64,000 nucleotides of DNA, from positions 33,694,329 to 33,758,328 of the forward strand of contig CM055113.1 of the NCBI GenBank assembly GCA_029204225.1, in the 5' to 3' direction. Of the stretch, positions 13,601 through 25,280 are shown in pieces (position 1 is the first letter of the stretch; the number at the start of each line of letters is the position of its first letter). Below the pieces are notes generated by a model. The model saw nothing but the letters and a program-made list of their open reading frames with translations. It was not told the origin of the DNA and did not search any database. Origin of the DNA: Diphasiastrum complanatum. Lineage: Eukaryota > Streptophyta > Lycopodiopsida > Lycopodiales > Lycopodiaceae. A program made the translations under genes and the position numbers.

Positions 13601-15710
13601 TATCTTGGATCTGTATTTTGAAGTATCCAGCCTAAAGTATCTAACCACCAACGGGAGCCAAGTGAACACTAAAAACTAGTTTCGTAGTCATGATTTAAAA
13701 GATTGAGTGTTAATCTTACAGGTAATTAGACCTAGCTCTCCCTCGCCCGACTCTCCTCCTTCCAGATGTATACATTACTCATATCAACTAATGTCACATT
13801 AATGACTCGTGGAGATATAAAATCTCACAAAACATTATGTTTAGAACGATTGTCCTGTATTGCCAAAAAAGGTAGTATATCTGTCGACATATCAGACGTG
13901 CCTTGGAAACGTTCCTAAGCATGATACTGACGTCGTGCTGTCTAAAGAGAACGTAACATAAAACTGTAATATTACAACAGTTAAAGCAGTGGAGTACGAA
14001 ACTGACCCGTTTGGTATGGCGATTTCACAGCCTCTTTCCACCAAAACTGGAGGATACGTTCTCAATGGTGCAGTTAACTTAGCAACATTTCCAGGCAACG
14101 GAGCCGCCAACGCCAGTTTCACGATTTCCTGCGGCAATATCACTCTAACAAACACATTCATGGCTCGCATGGGCAGCTGTACACTGGCCTTGAAACTCCT
14201 TACATCCACACTCACTCTGAAGATTCGAACCTCGTTCAGCATAACATTTTGCTTGCTCCCTAGATTTCCAGCCTCAGCCTCATATCTTTCAGGGATTCTT
14301 TTACCTTGGGAACTATTCTCTGCCATATCTGTAACGTAGCCTCTTTGAACCATTGCATCCAACAAAAATAGAGATCAGAAATACGTCTGCATACAAAAAC
14401 CTTGGATCACAAAAAATTTCGCGAACTTTTTCTTGAAAAATTTAATGCTGGATCATGAGCTTGCACTCTGTCAAGAAAGGAAAAAAAGCGGTTGTTTTTT
14501 TTTCTGGAGGGGGGGGGCCTTGTTTTAGAGGCTTCTTTCTTTTCCCTTGGAGGCACTTGCGAAAGCTTTGGGTCGGGCTCAACTTTCTTTCGCCATTTGA
14601 TTGCTACAGAAATATCTGCGTACGTATATTAATAGTAGGAGCTGCAGTTCTGAGTATCAAACGAAAATCACTAGCCCTCATTATTTAAATCATCAAATGT
14701 AATCTCACATTGCGATCATGATGCCAAGGCATTCAAAAAAGAGCCATTCTAGTTGACGAACCAAAAACAAAATATATTGAGTCCTGCAAGATAAATGGTG
14801 TGGAATCACACAATTGATTTCACTAATTATTGTATGAGCCAACTAGCGATTCATTCACGCAACATCAAATGACGCATGCATGTCCAACCACTAGTTGTCT
14901 ACAAAGTACCCTTATACTGCCTCCTATTGGAAGCAGGAAACTCCTAACATAATTTCATCCAAAATGCTGCAATACAGATCTTTTACATTCATTTCGTTGT
15001 AAACAGAGTGCAAGGAGGCTTACCAATCACTACCTCTGTTCGACCCTTGAAGCAGCCATAATCCTTATTTCAAATAATATTTTTCTTCCGGAAGCCTTTT
15101 GTACTGTGGTTAGCAGTAATTGAGCATACTCGACACTCAGACAGCTTACCGATAGCCAATTACGTAGCTCCGCAACTTAAGCTTGCGACAAATGACAAGC
15201 TGTTTCTGTCGACGAAAACAAAACAAATTGTTGACTTGGAAAAAAGCAAATGGAAGAAGGTGAATCTGTAGTGAAGCCCAAGACAGGAAAGAAGTTCAAG
15301 ATTCCTAAAATATGAACACCGAGAGATGATTCTGGTTGTCATTCCTTTAGAGTCTCAGCGACCATCTCAGATAACCTCGTAGGGAGCAGACAATCCTCAG
15401 TTCACTATGATAGTCTAGACCTGAGGTCTGGTATTATAGTTTAAAAGCTATGACTGGTCAGACGAAGAGCTGTTGACTGAATCCTTAGCAATATTTAGTT
15501 CGAGAAATAGCCTGTCAATTTTAACCTTGTTGGTTCTTCATCCGAGATGGCACAGACGAAAAGGTGCACACCTGACCCTTCTGCTAGCACTACGACATAC
15601 CTGAGATTCTTGCTCCTGGACGGTTTCCAGACTTGGCCGCAGGCTGGGGCGGTAAGGTGGACTGGGGCTGGATGACAACGCAGAAGGTTGGATAATGTGC
15701 TCTACTTCTG
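7612..15710 (-). CDS. CEP120: CEP120/UNI2-like centriolar protein, partial gene model
   Basis: CEP120 (UNI2 in Chlamydomonas) acts in centriole assembly and elongation and in cilium formation. Exons read 3' to 5' on the map: 7612-7896, 8571-8688, 9004-9581, 9848-9977, 13039-13158, 14007-14328, 15024-15063, 15601-15710. All have GT-AG borders and all phases agree, giving about 567 residues. Exons 14007-9581 encode the central C2-like domain (FRVSVDVRS; PPVLVERGCEIAIPNG; VVGVAHIP; VGAIRVILTAEEL), matching the order in animal CEP120. Then comes the coiled coil: YELAWEFELWRRAEEVKW, LEKRERALVLAEEEA, and EREFADYRATQ to KSRNEYKAQ. Identity is firm for 7612-14328. The two upstream exons (15024-15063 with a weak acceptor, and the Ser/Pro-rich 15601-15710) rest mainly on phase. 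The N-terminal C2 domain and the C-terminal end are not located. The largest intron is 9978-13038. Confidence 0.82.
9978..13038 (-). other. Large CEP120-like intron; no nested gene recognised
   Basis: This 3.06-kb interval separates two phase-compatible C2-domain exons. It contains only short open frames on either strand and no transposon protein. Around 11950 there is a near-palindromic block (TTTCGAAATCCTTTCGAAA) of the kind often found in small non-autonomous elements, but I could not define ends or a target duplication. Confidence 0.5.
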
Positions 15711-15874
15711 CTGATTAGGTGCCTGACGCTGCTCTTCCTGCCAGTGTGACAACCCTCGTTTGCTTATTCAGCAGCTTTGAAATCTGGATACATTCGAAAA
15801 TGCACTGTTGCTGAAGAAATAGCTATAAGCTGTAAATGTAAATGTATGAAACCAAAATCTGCAAACGTACTAAC

Positions 15875-15965
15875 CATTCTGCCTACTAAGCGCTTTATTT
15901 CACCAAAGAATGAACTAACTGACGACATCGACACCTTTAAAGAAGATTTTCTCGAATCCCAGCGG
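15875..15965 (-). other. Possible upstream exon of the CEP120-like gene (weak)
   Basis: A 91-base minus-strand block lies between an acceptor-like CATTCAG and a donor-like ATG|GTTAGT. It is open and encodes a Ser-rich peptide containing FFGEIKRLVGRM. It ends in phase 0, while the next candidate exon (15601-15710) needs a phase-1 partner, so they cannot be joined directly. It may be a real exon separated by a missed one, an alternative leader exon, or non-coding. Confidence 0.2.
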
Positions 15966-16082
15966 CTGAATGAGAACAAGACACGAGGTGGAAAAACCAG
16001 AAATGTGTTCAGAAAATGAAACGCATAATAGATCTTGGATCCAAGAAGCCGCACAAAGGGACATACACACATCAAGCATTTG

Positions 16083-16175
16083 TAAGAATCACTACCTCGA
16101 TCCAGACTAATATTTGCTTCATTCAGCGCTCGATCCAGACAAGCATTTGCTTCATTCCAGCGCGCGATCCAGACT
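16083..16175. repeat. Tandem duplication, about 35-bp unit
   Basis: Blocks built on GCGCTCGATCCAGAC followed by TTTGCTTCATTC recur in near-identical adjacent copies, with a third partial copy. The minus-strand reading gives an apparent peptide repeat, but the flanking frame has no family resemblance, so I treat this as a local DNA duplication upstream of the CEP120-like gene. Confidence 0.6.
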
Positions 16176-16407
16176 TTGTCTCCCTGTTGTCGTCGATGCA
16201 AGGCTCGATCGATCAGTTTTGCTTGAATGGTGCAAGAATACGTAGAGTTGAAAGAGACACAGCTTCACCCTAACTGTTTTGGAAAACCCTAAAAATTGGC
16301 AAGAAACGTGGGGGCCCGGCCCACCTCCACCCCAAGCCCACATACCCTCTCTTAAACCCAAAAGAAGGTCCTTGAAAATAGAGGGCCGTCCTTATTCGTA
16401 ACCGATA

Positions 16408-16630
16408 CCCGATGCTGATTCTGCCCATTTGGGAACAGATTAAAGACTGTTATCTGTCGGTGCCTCTCCGCTGCCTCTCGATGCTGATTCCGGCCATTTG
16501 GGAACAGATTCAAGACTGTTATCTGTCGGTGCCTCCGCTGCCTCTCCACGCTTCCATCGCGCCAGCCACCCTACCCATTCTGCTTGCTCCGCACTTCCAT
16601 CGCGCCAGCCGCCTACCCATTCTGTTACCT
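16408..16630. repeat. Two adjacent tandem duplications (about 72-bp and 45-bp units)
   Basis: From 16408 to 16552 a unit starting GATGCTGATTC and containing CATTTGGGAACAGATT and GACTGTTATCTGTCGG occurs twice. It is followed at about 16548-16630 by a second unit, CTTCCATCGCGCCAGCC plus CTACCCATTCTG, also present twice. The two units are unrelated to each other. Confidence 0.75.
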
Positions 16631-16659
16631 TTGACCTTCCGTTGACTGTGGAATTACGC

Positions 16660-17060
16660 AGTGGAATGGGCCGGGCAGAGAGGCCATTCTGCCCGATGCG
16701 AGGCCGAGCCTATAAAATTCTGGAAATTTGAACCGGGCAAAATGGCCTCTGCCCAGCCTATTTCATAGTACGTAAATACCCTGCAAGTTTTTTTCAAGTG
16801 TATTTGAAAGTTGCCTTAAATGACATAAAAATTTTGGAAATCCTTACCGACGGGCAGAATGGCCTTTGCCTAGCCCATTCCATAATACGTAAATACCTAC
16901 AGCTTTTTGTCAAGTGTATTTGAAAGTTGCCTTAAATGACATAAAAATTCTGGAAATCCTTACCGGGCATAATGGCCTCTGCCCGGCCCATTCCATAATA
17001 CGTAAATACCTACAACTTTTTTTCAAGTGTATTTGAAAGTTGCCTTAAATGGCAAAAAAA
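16660..17060. repeat. Tandem repeat, about 115-bp unit, three diverged copies
   Basis: The block CGTAAATACC recurs at about 16771, 16888 and 17001. It is followed each time by TTTTCAAGTGTATTTGAAAG and TGCCTTAAATG, and preceded by a GGGC/TGGCCTCTGCCC segment. Spacings are 117 and 113 bases. A partial additional copy precedes the first. It has no coding content. Confidence 0.8.
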
Positions 17061-17827
17061 TTTGTACTTTTGAAAATTATGAACAATAAATACCTTACAG
17101 ATTTGTAAGGTGCTATTATTGTTTTTAGTAATTTTGAGAAGCACCTTACAAAAATGTAAGATTCGCTTTCTATTTTTAAAAAGTCGCGATTTTCGAAAAG
17201 TCTAGTTTCTAAAAATAGAGGAATTTTTTTTTTAAAAAAAAACTGATGGCATTTGGCATTTATGGCGGGGAAGGCTCCAGGGAGGGGGCCTTCCCCTATA
17301 CTTAACTCTATTGAAACTGTACTTCTAACATAAACGAGGTTATAGGCGAGATGTACACTAACAAAGAACAAGTACAATGGGGAATAGAAGAGAGAGAATA
17401 TAAGTAGGTTGAGGAAGAGGAGAGGCGTCTTGTTCTTAGGGTCAATAAAAATGACAGAATCAAACAATTTGGAGCAATAGGAGAGAATTTTTTGGGGTGC
17501 AAAGGATAGTAAATGCTCAAATGTATGGGTGGTGGGCATATAGACAATAATGGAATGTATAGATAGATGGATGGATGGAAGTAGGCATCTTCAAAAAATT
17601 TGGTGGTATTTGAAAATCTTGGAGGTTGTACTTGTATATGCATATAAAGTTGAGCAAGTACAAGATCTTATACATGTGCAACAAATAAGTTTGAATTAAA
17701 CCCCATAAGAACATCAAATGCACAAGGATCTTGATGTAATGGATTGGTGACATGGAAAAGCATATCTAAATTCAGATTCACAGATGTTTGAAGGAGATGT
17801 GAAGGAGTGTGTTCACCTAGGTGGCTA
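17061..17827. other. Intergenic, no gene recognised
   Basis: This A+T-rich stretch has several overlapping open frames on the minus strand (17045-17753), but they are rich in Phe, Leu, Ile, Tyr and Ser in a way typical of A+T-rich non-coding DNA. None shows a domain, and I call no gene. Confidence 0.5.
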
Positions 17828-18256
17828 TTACAACCCCCAAGATATGTTGATAACTATAATGTTAAGTGCACACTCAATACAAGTGATGAATGCATTGTTG
17901 TCACCCATCCATAGAGTCACCACCAACTCACCCCCATGCATTGAGGTTATCAACACCACCATGTCTGGTTAAGCCTCCAATGATAACCAATGTCTCATAC
18001 CAATGGCCATCGCTCTTGGCTGTCCCTCGCACACATCTCTTGGCCCAAGATACATCCTGACTATGCATGTGCTCTCCATCCACCTCATCTTGGGTAGACT
18101 GAGTGAATGGCAAAGGCTCCAAACAAGTATCTCCTCAGCAAGCACGATCCAATCTATGACACATGTCATCCTAGGATATTGACAGATGGCCCCTATGTTG
18201 ATAATCTCATACGTGCATTCTACCCCATTATGAGGCTGTCACTTTTGGACATAACA
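17828..18256 (-). repeat. Solo LTR or LTR fragment related to gypsy element A
   Basis: On the minus strand this stretch begins TGTTATGTCC at 18256. It carries the same internal blocks as the LTR at 510-957: TTTGCCATTCACTC, CAGGATGTATCTT, CCAAGAGATGTGTG and GCATGGGGGTG. No primer site or coding remnant follows its 3' side, so it is best read as a solo LTR left by recombination or as a truncated copy. Divergence from the 510-957 LTR is substantial, suggesting an old insertion. The left end is approximate. Confidence 0.7.
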
Positions 18257-19017
18257 GTATGGTGCATAACATCCGCTTCCCCATAAAAGCTTTTAAGAGA
18301 AAAAATTAGGGAATCTCAATCTCAAGTCCACCTCTTTTCTAGTGAACATGTTTGAAAGCCATATAACAACTTTTTTATATATCAAATGAAGTATGAAAGC
18401 ATAAATAATAACTCAACATGCACTAAACTAAATTCAATAGCTAAATATTAAATTGGCATGCAATAAACAAATAGCTTCAATGAGCTCAATTATAAACCAA
18501 ATGTACGATTTACATTTGACAAATAATAATTTTTATATATAATTGGCAAGCTAGCTTATTTATTTTCTATTTGATGTGCATCTAAAGTCACTATAGCTCA
18601 AGGTGTGCATAAGTCCAAATGTCCATTACCCTCTCTACCTCGATGTGTGTGTCTCTAATACTTCAAGTGTCTATAATATCATTTAGGTGCACAAGCGATT
18701 AATTGCTTGTGTTCATTTGGGCTTGTGTGCTTATATTTGATATCAAAATTATAAATTTCTCATATAGATCTAACCTACCAAAAAAAAATTCATGTATGAT
18801 TGTCAATTGATTTTTACCAAGGATCATAACATTATTATTTTGGCTTTCATCTAAATATATCATTGCATTGCTAGATAAAGAGATCAATTATGTTCAATGC
18901 AAACACCTTATTACAACAAAGCTAGTGGCTCAACAAATTCATATTACACTTTGGCATAAACATTTCTTGGTTGGCACCCCACCCAAATTGTTCAAGTGAA
19001 GGCACAACAATAAATCT

Positions 19018-19075
<58 letters not shown>

Positions 19076-19985
19076 CACCACATGTGATTATGATCTTCTA
19101 AGGTGTGTGAATGCACAAAGATCAAGACTCTTCAATCCAATGGCAAAACCACACTACTACATGCATTAACTCACTTCCAAACTACATACACACATGTGGG
19201 AAGTGTTCAAAAATTAAACTAAGTAAAAATAAGTTGCTCTCCTCGGGTAGAGAGAGAAAATCACCAATAACTCTCGAGTAGAGAGAGAATGCTAGAAAAT
19301 CACTTAGTCTCAAAATCACTCAAGATCTCCAAATCATTAGATCAAAATGAGAAGTACAATGATACTATAGGTCCACGAGCTAACACAATGCTCAAACATG
19401 ATTGGACCTCATATTTACGACCTCCTATTCCTATTAGACCATTGATCCATCCATCTCTCCATTCTATTGGACCATTCTCAAGCATATCTCAAATCCTATT
19501 GGACCAATAGTACTTCCACCTCTTAATTCTATTGGACCTCTTGAACTTTGACTTGTCACACATCAAACTAACTAAAGACACTTGTCAAGAACCTATTTAG
19601 CTTGAGTTTTCCACTTGTGCTTTTGGCCTAATAATGGCAAAACAAGTGTACTTCACTAATTGACCTCTAATGGCTCAATCTACTAATGACACCTAGAAGC
19701 TTGAATATGAAATTTTATGAGACCCCTATAACAAACATTTTTAATTTATTTTACAATTCTCCACATGTGGGAACATCCTTCACACATGTGAGATTCATTC
19801 ACAAACTTCTAACATAAAAATACCAAGCTAGATTTTTGCCAATTTCTCACACTCCTCCTCAAAACATAGCTTGGGAAGGTACTAGATCACCTGAGAAGTT
19901 TGTAGATCTTTTTGAGTGGATCCATTGGTATGCATAAGAAGTGAAGATCAGCCAAGGGATCATCATAGCAGCACTCTCACCATAT
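18257..19985. other. Intergenic A+T-rich DNA with a (GA)n microsatellite
   Basis: No gene is recognised here. A perfect GA dinucleotide run of about 53 bases lies at 19021-19073; read from the minus strand it gives a meaningless Ser-Leu repeat. Blocks of CTATTGGACC recur near 19435-19530. A transposon leader or LTR associated with the following copia remnant could lie here, but no boundary is visible. Confidence 0.5.
19021..19073. repeat. (GA)n microsatellite
   Basis: An uninterrupted GA repeat of about 26 units is visible directly. Long dinucleotide runs like this are polymorphic between individuals. Confidence 0.95.
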
Positions 19986-22560
19986 TCATGATAAGATCTC
20001 TTTGGTAAAGATCTCTTGCAAATACCTTTGAAGAGTACTCCACCAATATGCCACTATGTTCATGGGCTTCCCTTGATGATGGTCTATGATTTGAACGCTC
20101 CACATGCATGATGGTTGCACCATATATAGAGAAATCCGAGGCTTCCAGACCTCGTAAGGATCATAGAGATCAAGATCATAGAATGTGAAAAAATGATGAT
20201 CATTAAGATTATGCTTTCTAGCTTGACTAGTCCACATACAATGAACTATATCCATGATGGATCTAATCTTGATATCAAGTAGTATCATGATCTTTTTGAG
20301 GCTAATTACTCTCTCAAGGTGTTGGAGGGTTTGCAGATCCCAAGGCAACCGTTGGAGGGTTTGCGGATCCCAAGGCAATCCTAACCCTAGTTAGTAGGTG
20401 AGAGGGATTTGGCACCCTATGTGTGTAAGTCCAACCCGATGATCACATAGTTATTTGATTAATTAGAAAGTCAATAAAAGGACTTTAGGCCTTTTTGCGG
20501 GACTTTTAATGTCGCAGGGCCTAAATGTCAAACTAGTGAATTAAGTTGGGTTTCCCTCTAATTTGGATGGTTCCCACTCTTTTTTAAATTTGAATAATTA
20601 GGGAGGCAGAAATGGACCAATAGGATTCAAAGGCCAGGGTCCTCCTCTCTACTATAAAAAGGGACCAATTGAGTTCCTACACATGTTTCATTTCTTCATT
20701 TCAATAAAGCAGATTGATTCTCTTGTGAAATGGATTGATGAATGTCCTTGCTCTTTATCACTTTTCCTCCATTTCTCATGCTTTCTTTGGATTTTGCTAA
20801 TTGTTGGATTTGATTGTTATTGGAATTGCATGTTATTATACTTTTTATGAGGGAGAAAGGGGGAGAGAGAAAGAGTAGGCTATCTTGTTGTGGATCTAGT
20901 GTTAGTGGATGTAGTGTTAATGCCTAGGGTTAATGGATGTTAGATTTAGATGTGAATCTTCCATTCATACTGAAATCTGAACTATACTATCGCTCTCATG
21001 GAAACAAATCTATGCGTGACAACTAACTTCATCTCTTTGATGCTAGATTGATTAGATCTTGGATTGAGGTCAGGCAAGGAAAGAAACCCACTACACAAGG
21101 ATGTAAGTGTCCACTTTGGATGCTTCACTTAATCTCAAAAGGAGTTCACAATTTGTCTCAAAACATGTGAAAACATGATTTTCAAAAACATGAGTAACAA
21201 GCTCAATCTTGTTCTTACTAGAACCAAGAGCATACTTTTGATAATATGATATCTTGCTTTCAAAATATATTGGAAATATATCTAAGTCAATAATGACAAG
21301 AATCCATTCCATAAGCATCATACAAAACTAGTATAGCCTTTCTTGAACTTTGAGATCCAAAACTTTCAATAAAGCAAGATTGCATATCAAGTAAAGGAAG
21401 AGAAGCATATATGAATGTGTTGTAGTAGATACAACATGAAAGATGCTCCTCTTTTCCATGTAAGGTGAGCCATAGAGACTTCATGCATCTTGAAGATCTT
21501 TTTGAAATCATATGAAGAAGAGACTCCTCCTCACACCTCGGCCCCATCACAACTTGAATACCTTCAATAAGATAACTTGTGATGCTGCTTGAGAAGCCTT
21601 GATCTCGACCACTTCCAAGGTTAAATCTTCATGCAATATGACATCTCTATTCGCAACCACTTTTGAAATAGAGAGTGTAAAGGTACTAAAGGCTTGATGG
21701 ACGAGTATCCAATCATGACCCTTTTGCTTGGATCAACTTTCTTCCTTGTTTCCAAAGGAATATGTGCAAAGGAAGCACTACCAAGTTTACTAATCAACCT
21801 TAGGCTTCATCTTGAATAAAACTTCATATGGTGCTATTCCTTCAAGAGCTTCAATACTCCTCAAAGCTTTGATCTTCAATGAGAATTGTTTCTCGACATA
21901 TGCCTTGAATAATAGGGAATAATCATACACCATAAATTTTGAAGAGAGAATATATGTGCATCTTGTGTGATCATCCTCCTTTGAAAGATTGGACATATAA
22001 GAAACGTCAAGCGAGTTTGCACTCTCACTTGGATCCAATTTGTGGATGCCTTCAAACCTTCATCTATATGCAAGGATCTCGCCATCTTTCAAGCTTTGGG
22101 ACAAAAAGAACATTGTTGAGAAAGAGATCTTTGGAAGATGCAAGCTTCAAGGGAATAATCCCTACTCCTTCAATATTGCACTCATGCTCACTTGCAATGT
22201 ATATGGTCTTCTTGACTCCATCATAAGGCATATAAGATGAAAAAGAGTGCTTGGAGCCACACATATGTGAAGATGCTCCACTATCAATATATCATGAGTC
22301 ATCCTTGTTGAAGGTGGAAGAGGAGAAGTTTGATGCCATAAGATAGCCTTCTCCATCACTTGCAATATAGTCTTCTTTCTCATTGGTGATGTTGGCTTGC
22401 TTAAGTTGATTCTTCTTCTTGAAGCAATTGGTGGCATTGGCCTTTCTTGACGTGTTTTATCACTACTAACATTTTCCAAAAACCTAGTGTCTTCATTTGG
22501 AATAAGGATCATATTGTACACTAGTTGCTACATTATGCCTAAGTGATAGGCACCTTGGCC
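19986..22560 (-). mobile_element. Degraded Ty1/copia element, minus strand
   Basis: Fragments in copia order appear on the minus strand. Around 22264-22162 a protease/GAG-pre-integrase piece reads GVGIIPLKLASSKDLFL and then VLFVPKL. Around 22038-21790 an integrase piece contains VEKQFSLKIKALRS and APYEVLFKMKPK. Around 21550-21290 there is RT-region-like sequence, and near 20050 a piece reads NIVAYWWSTLQRYL. A segment around 20395-21085 looks foreign to the element and may be a later insertion or LTR material. LTRs were not delimited. It is a fossil with numerous breaks, probably old. Confidence 0.6.
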
Positions 22561-25062
22561 TCTAGGAAGTTTGTTGTAAAAATGTTTTCCCTCCATTTTC
22601 AAAATTTGAATTGTAGCTTCATTTTAAAGCCTGATGGACCCAACTTGGCTACCCCTAATTGTAGATAAGTTAGGATTACTAATTAGGCCTACAAATTAAA
22701 ATTGGAGAGTCAACATGCTTTGATCAATCTAGATTCTAATCTTCTTCTTTTTTTAGCATGGATTGTGGACTAGGGAAGAACTATTGTGAGAAGAAATCAA
22801 GTGATTTGAAAGTGTGTAATTGAAAATTCATTAGATCGTGTTAACATTTTAAGTGTGAGGTTTGCATATTTGTTATGTATGAGTTACGTGTGATGAGAAC
22901 CCACCTTTTTGTCATTATTAACTAATGTGTTATGATCTGTTTTATATGATTGAATGTATTGTTGGTTTCATGGATGAGCATTAATATTTCATAGTCTACA
23001 AATTGTAGTGGGCTATTTTCTATCATATGCATGACAATCCCTCATCTTGCATATCAACAAGAATGAAAATTTTCGACAAATAGTGTACACTATTAATGTC
23101 ATGCATCAATGAAACAAGGTGTTGCCCGCTACTTTGAGCTTATATTGATGAAATAAAGTGTCACCTATCTAGCAAATGCTTTGTTTTTATAAATGCAACA
23201 AGTGCTTGCATACAAAGTTACCCATCAATTTGTGAGAAAGAGAAATACTAGTCTATATTGTACGAGTGTGTTTTGGCTAGCCATTGTGTTGTGAGATGTG
23301 TTATTATTGATCCATTATACATCTAACAAACAAGTAGGAAGGTGACACCAAGCACTAGGACAAAGCGTCATAGACAAATCAGGGGAGATCCACAATAACT
23401 ATGACTTGCTCAATAACATCATCATTCATGCTTGGTTTATGATCACTCGTATGCTAGTGTCTCAAGTTTTGTTCGCCCAAGCTATTTATATAAGTAGCAA
23501 CCTGGCTGATTATAGACTTGGAGGGAATGACCAACCAATATGATCAAGGAATATGCTTTTGGCGTTCTGTAAGAGATTATTATAAGCATAATCGTTATGG
23601 TTATAACAATGTGCAAAGTAACAATTACCAATGCAAGTATCACTACTCGAACTGAATATTTTTCTAGTGAAATTGGTTATAAAAAATCGCGAACATAGAA
23701 TTGACAAACATATATGTCAATTTTATGGATAACCAACCTCACACCCAAGCACATAATCGCCAAAGAATAGTTGGGTACTAAAATATTTGATATTCACATC
23801 AACTTGAAGTTTTCAAATACTCGAAATTGACAATTGTTTGTTTGTTTGTGAAAAATCTAAGTGGAAGAAGATTTGAATGCATCTTGAGGATGTTATGTCT
23901 AGACAAGCACCATTTTGTAAATTTGAAATGATGTGCGCATCTATTTATTTTGATAAACCATTAAATGAAAGCTTCCCACCTTCAAGCTCTCAAATAGACA
24001 TGAATTCAACCATATTTCGAAATCCTTGATTATTATGTTGCCATCTAGGTTATATATCATGATTGGAATCAATGTTGTAATATAAATCGTATGTCAAATC
24101 ATGAACACATGTTTTATAATTGTTACATAGTCATGACTATGATGGGCTTAATATGAGATATTGATGTAATTTCAAGGATACATCATAGCTCATAGCACTA
24201 GCCTCATGTTATTTGCATGGAGAATGACATGTATACAACCATTGCGTGAATTAATTTTAGATGGAATACTGTTTAGAGATCATTAAATGGAATTTTGTTG
24301 CAAGAATTATTTATCACTAGAAAATACTGACGAGTCATACTAATATACAAACCCCATTGGAAGCTGATTTTTATCACTTTACGTCCAAATAAGGTTGTAG
24401 TACAATTTCATCACCCTAGGATGATAATATTGGCCAAAGATTATTTGATTAACATTACTCGCAAAGGTGTAGTCAAGAGAGTGATTCTTTACGTGATAGT
24501 GAGAATGACAATCACGAAAGTATAGCAGCCATGACTATTATCATGTCATATTCTAGCGACAATGTAGGCAATAGAGAAGCATCATGTATTTCACCTTTTT
24601 ATATAAAAAAAACATAATGCCAAATGGTATGGGTGCAATGATTGTGTGATAAGTATACTAAGGACTAGTGATCACTCAAAGCTGGAAGTGAGGTTTATCA
24701 TGAATGCCAATATCATAATTGCACATATTTAATTATGTTTTTTGAGAATTTCAATGTGAATAGATTTCATTCAACAGAGAGCTAAGGTTGCAATATGTGG
24801 ACAATCAATCTAGATTCTCCTTATATATAGATAGCCTACCTTCGCACTTTACTTTCTCAATTTCATCATCACACTTTTTATTCTCTATAGTCTGATATCA
24901 ATCTAGTGTCCATCACTTCTGCTCTGATTTCTATTTTTCTTCCTAACTTTGTTGTCTCTATTTTTCAATTGACGTAGCTGTGATATTTTTCCCACTACCA
25001 CAATATTGATCTCACATCTAAGCTGTGATAACAATGTTAGAAACATCATAACCACGTCAAAG
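22561..25062. other. Anonymous A+T-rich DNA
   Basis: About 2.5 kb shows no coherent coding frame, RNA gene or terminal repeat on either strand. Given the copia remnant to the left, degraded retrotransposon sequence is likely, but nothing identifies it. Confidence 0.5.
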
Positions 25063-25280
25063 GCAAAGCTAGTCTGATCCACCCAACCAATGCACACTTT
25101 TATAGAATGCCCCTCCTAGCCCAGTGTGATAGGTGGTAGTTACTGCCAACACCCATTGTTCATGCTGCATGCAAAGCTAGTCTGATTCACCCAACCAAAG
25201 CACACTTTTATAGAATGCCCCTCCTAGCCCAGTGTGATAGGTGGTAGTTACTGCCAACACCCACTGTTCATGCTGCATGC
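25063..25280. repeat. Tandem duplication of 108 bp
   Basis: The block beginning GCAAAGCTAGTCTGAT starts at 25063 and again at 25171. The two 108-base copies differ at only a few positions. Both end in a CATGCTGCATGC segment, so the copy edges carry the short repeat GCATGC that could have mediated the duplication. The near-identity suggests a recent event. Confidence 0.9.

Noticed and set aside
15764-16201. 145-codon minus-strand frame with an internal peptide repeat
   Set aside because: The repeat reflects a DNA tandem duplication, and the frame has no domain and reads through splice-like signals. Only a 91-base part is kept as a weak exon candidate.
17045-17753. Several overlapping minus-strand frames of 78-164 codons
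   Set aside because: Composition is that of A+T-rich non-coding DNA, the frames overlap one another, and none has a domain.
18922-19125. Frame with a long Ser-Leu repeat
   Set aside because: It is a translation of the (GA)n microsatellite, not a protein.
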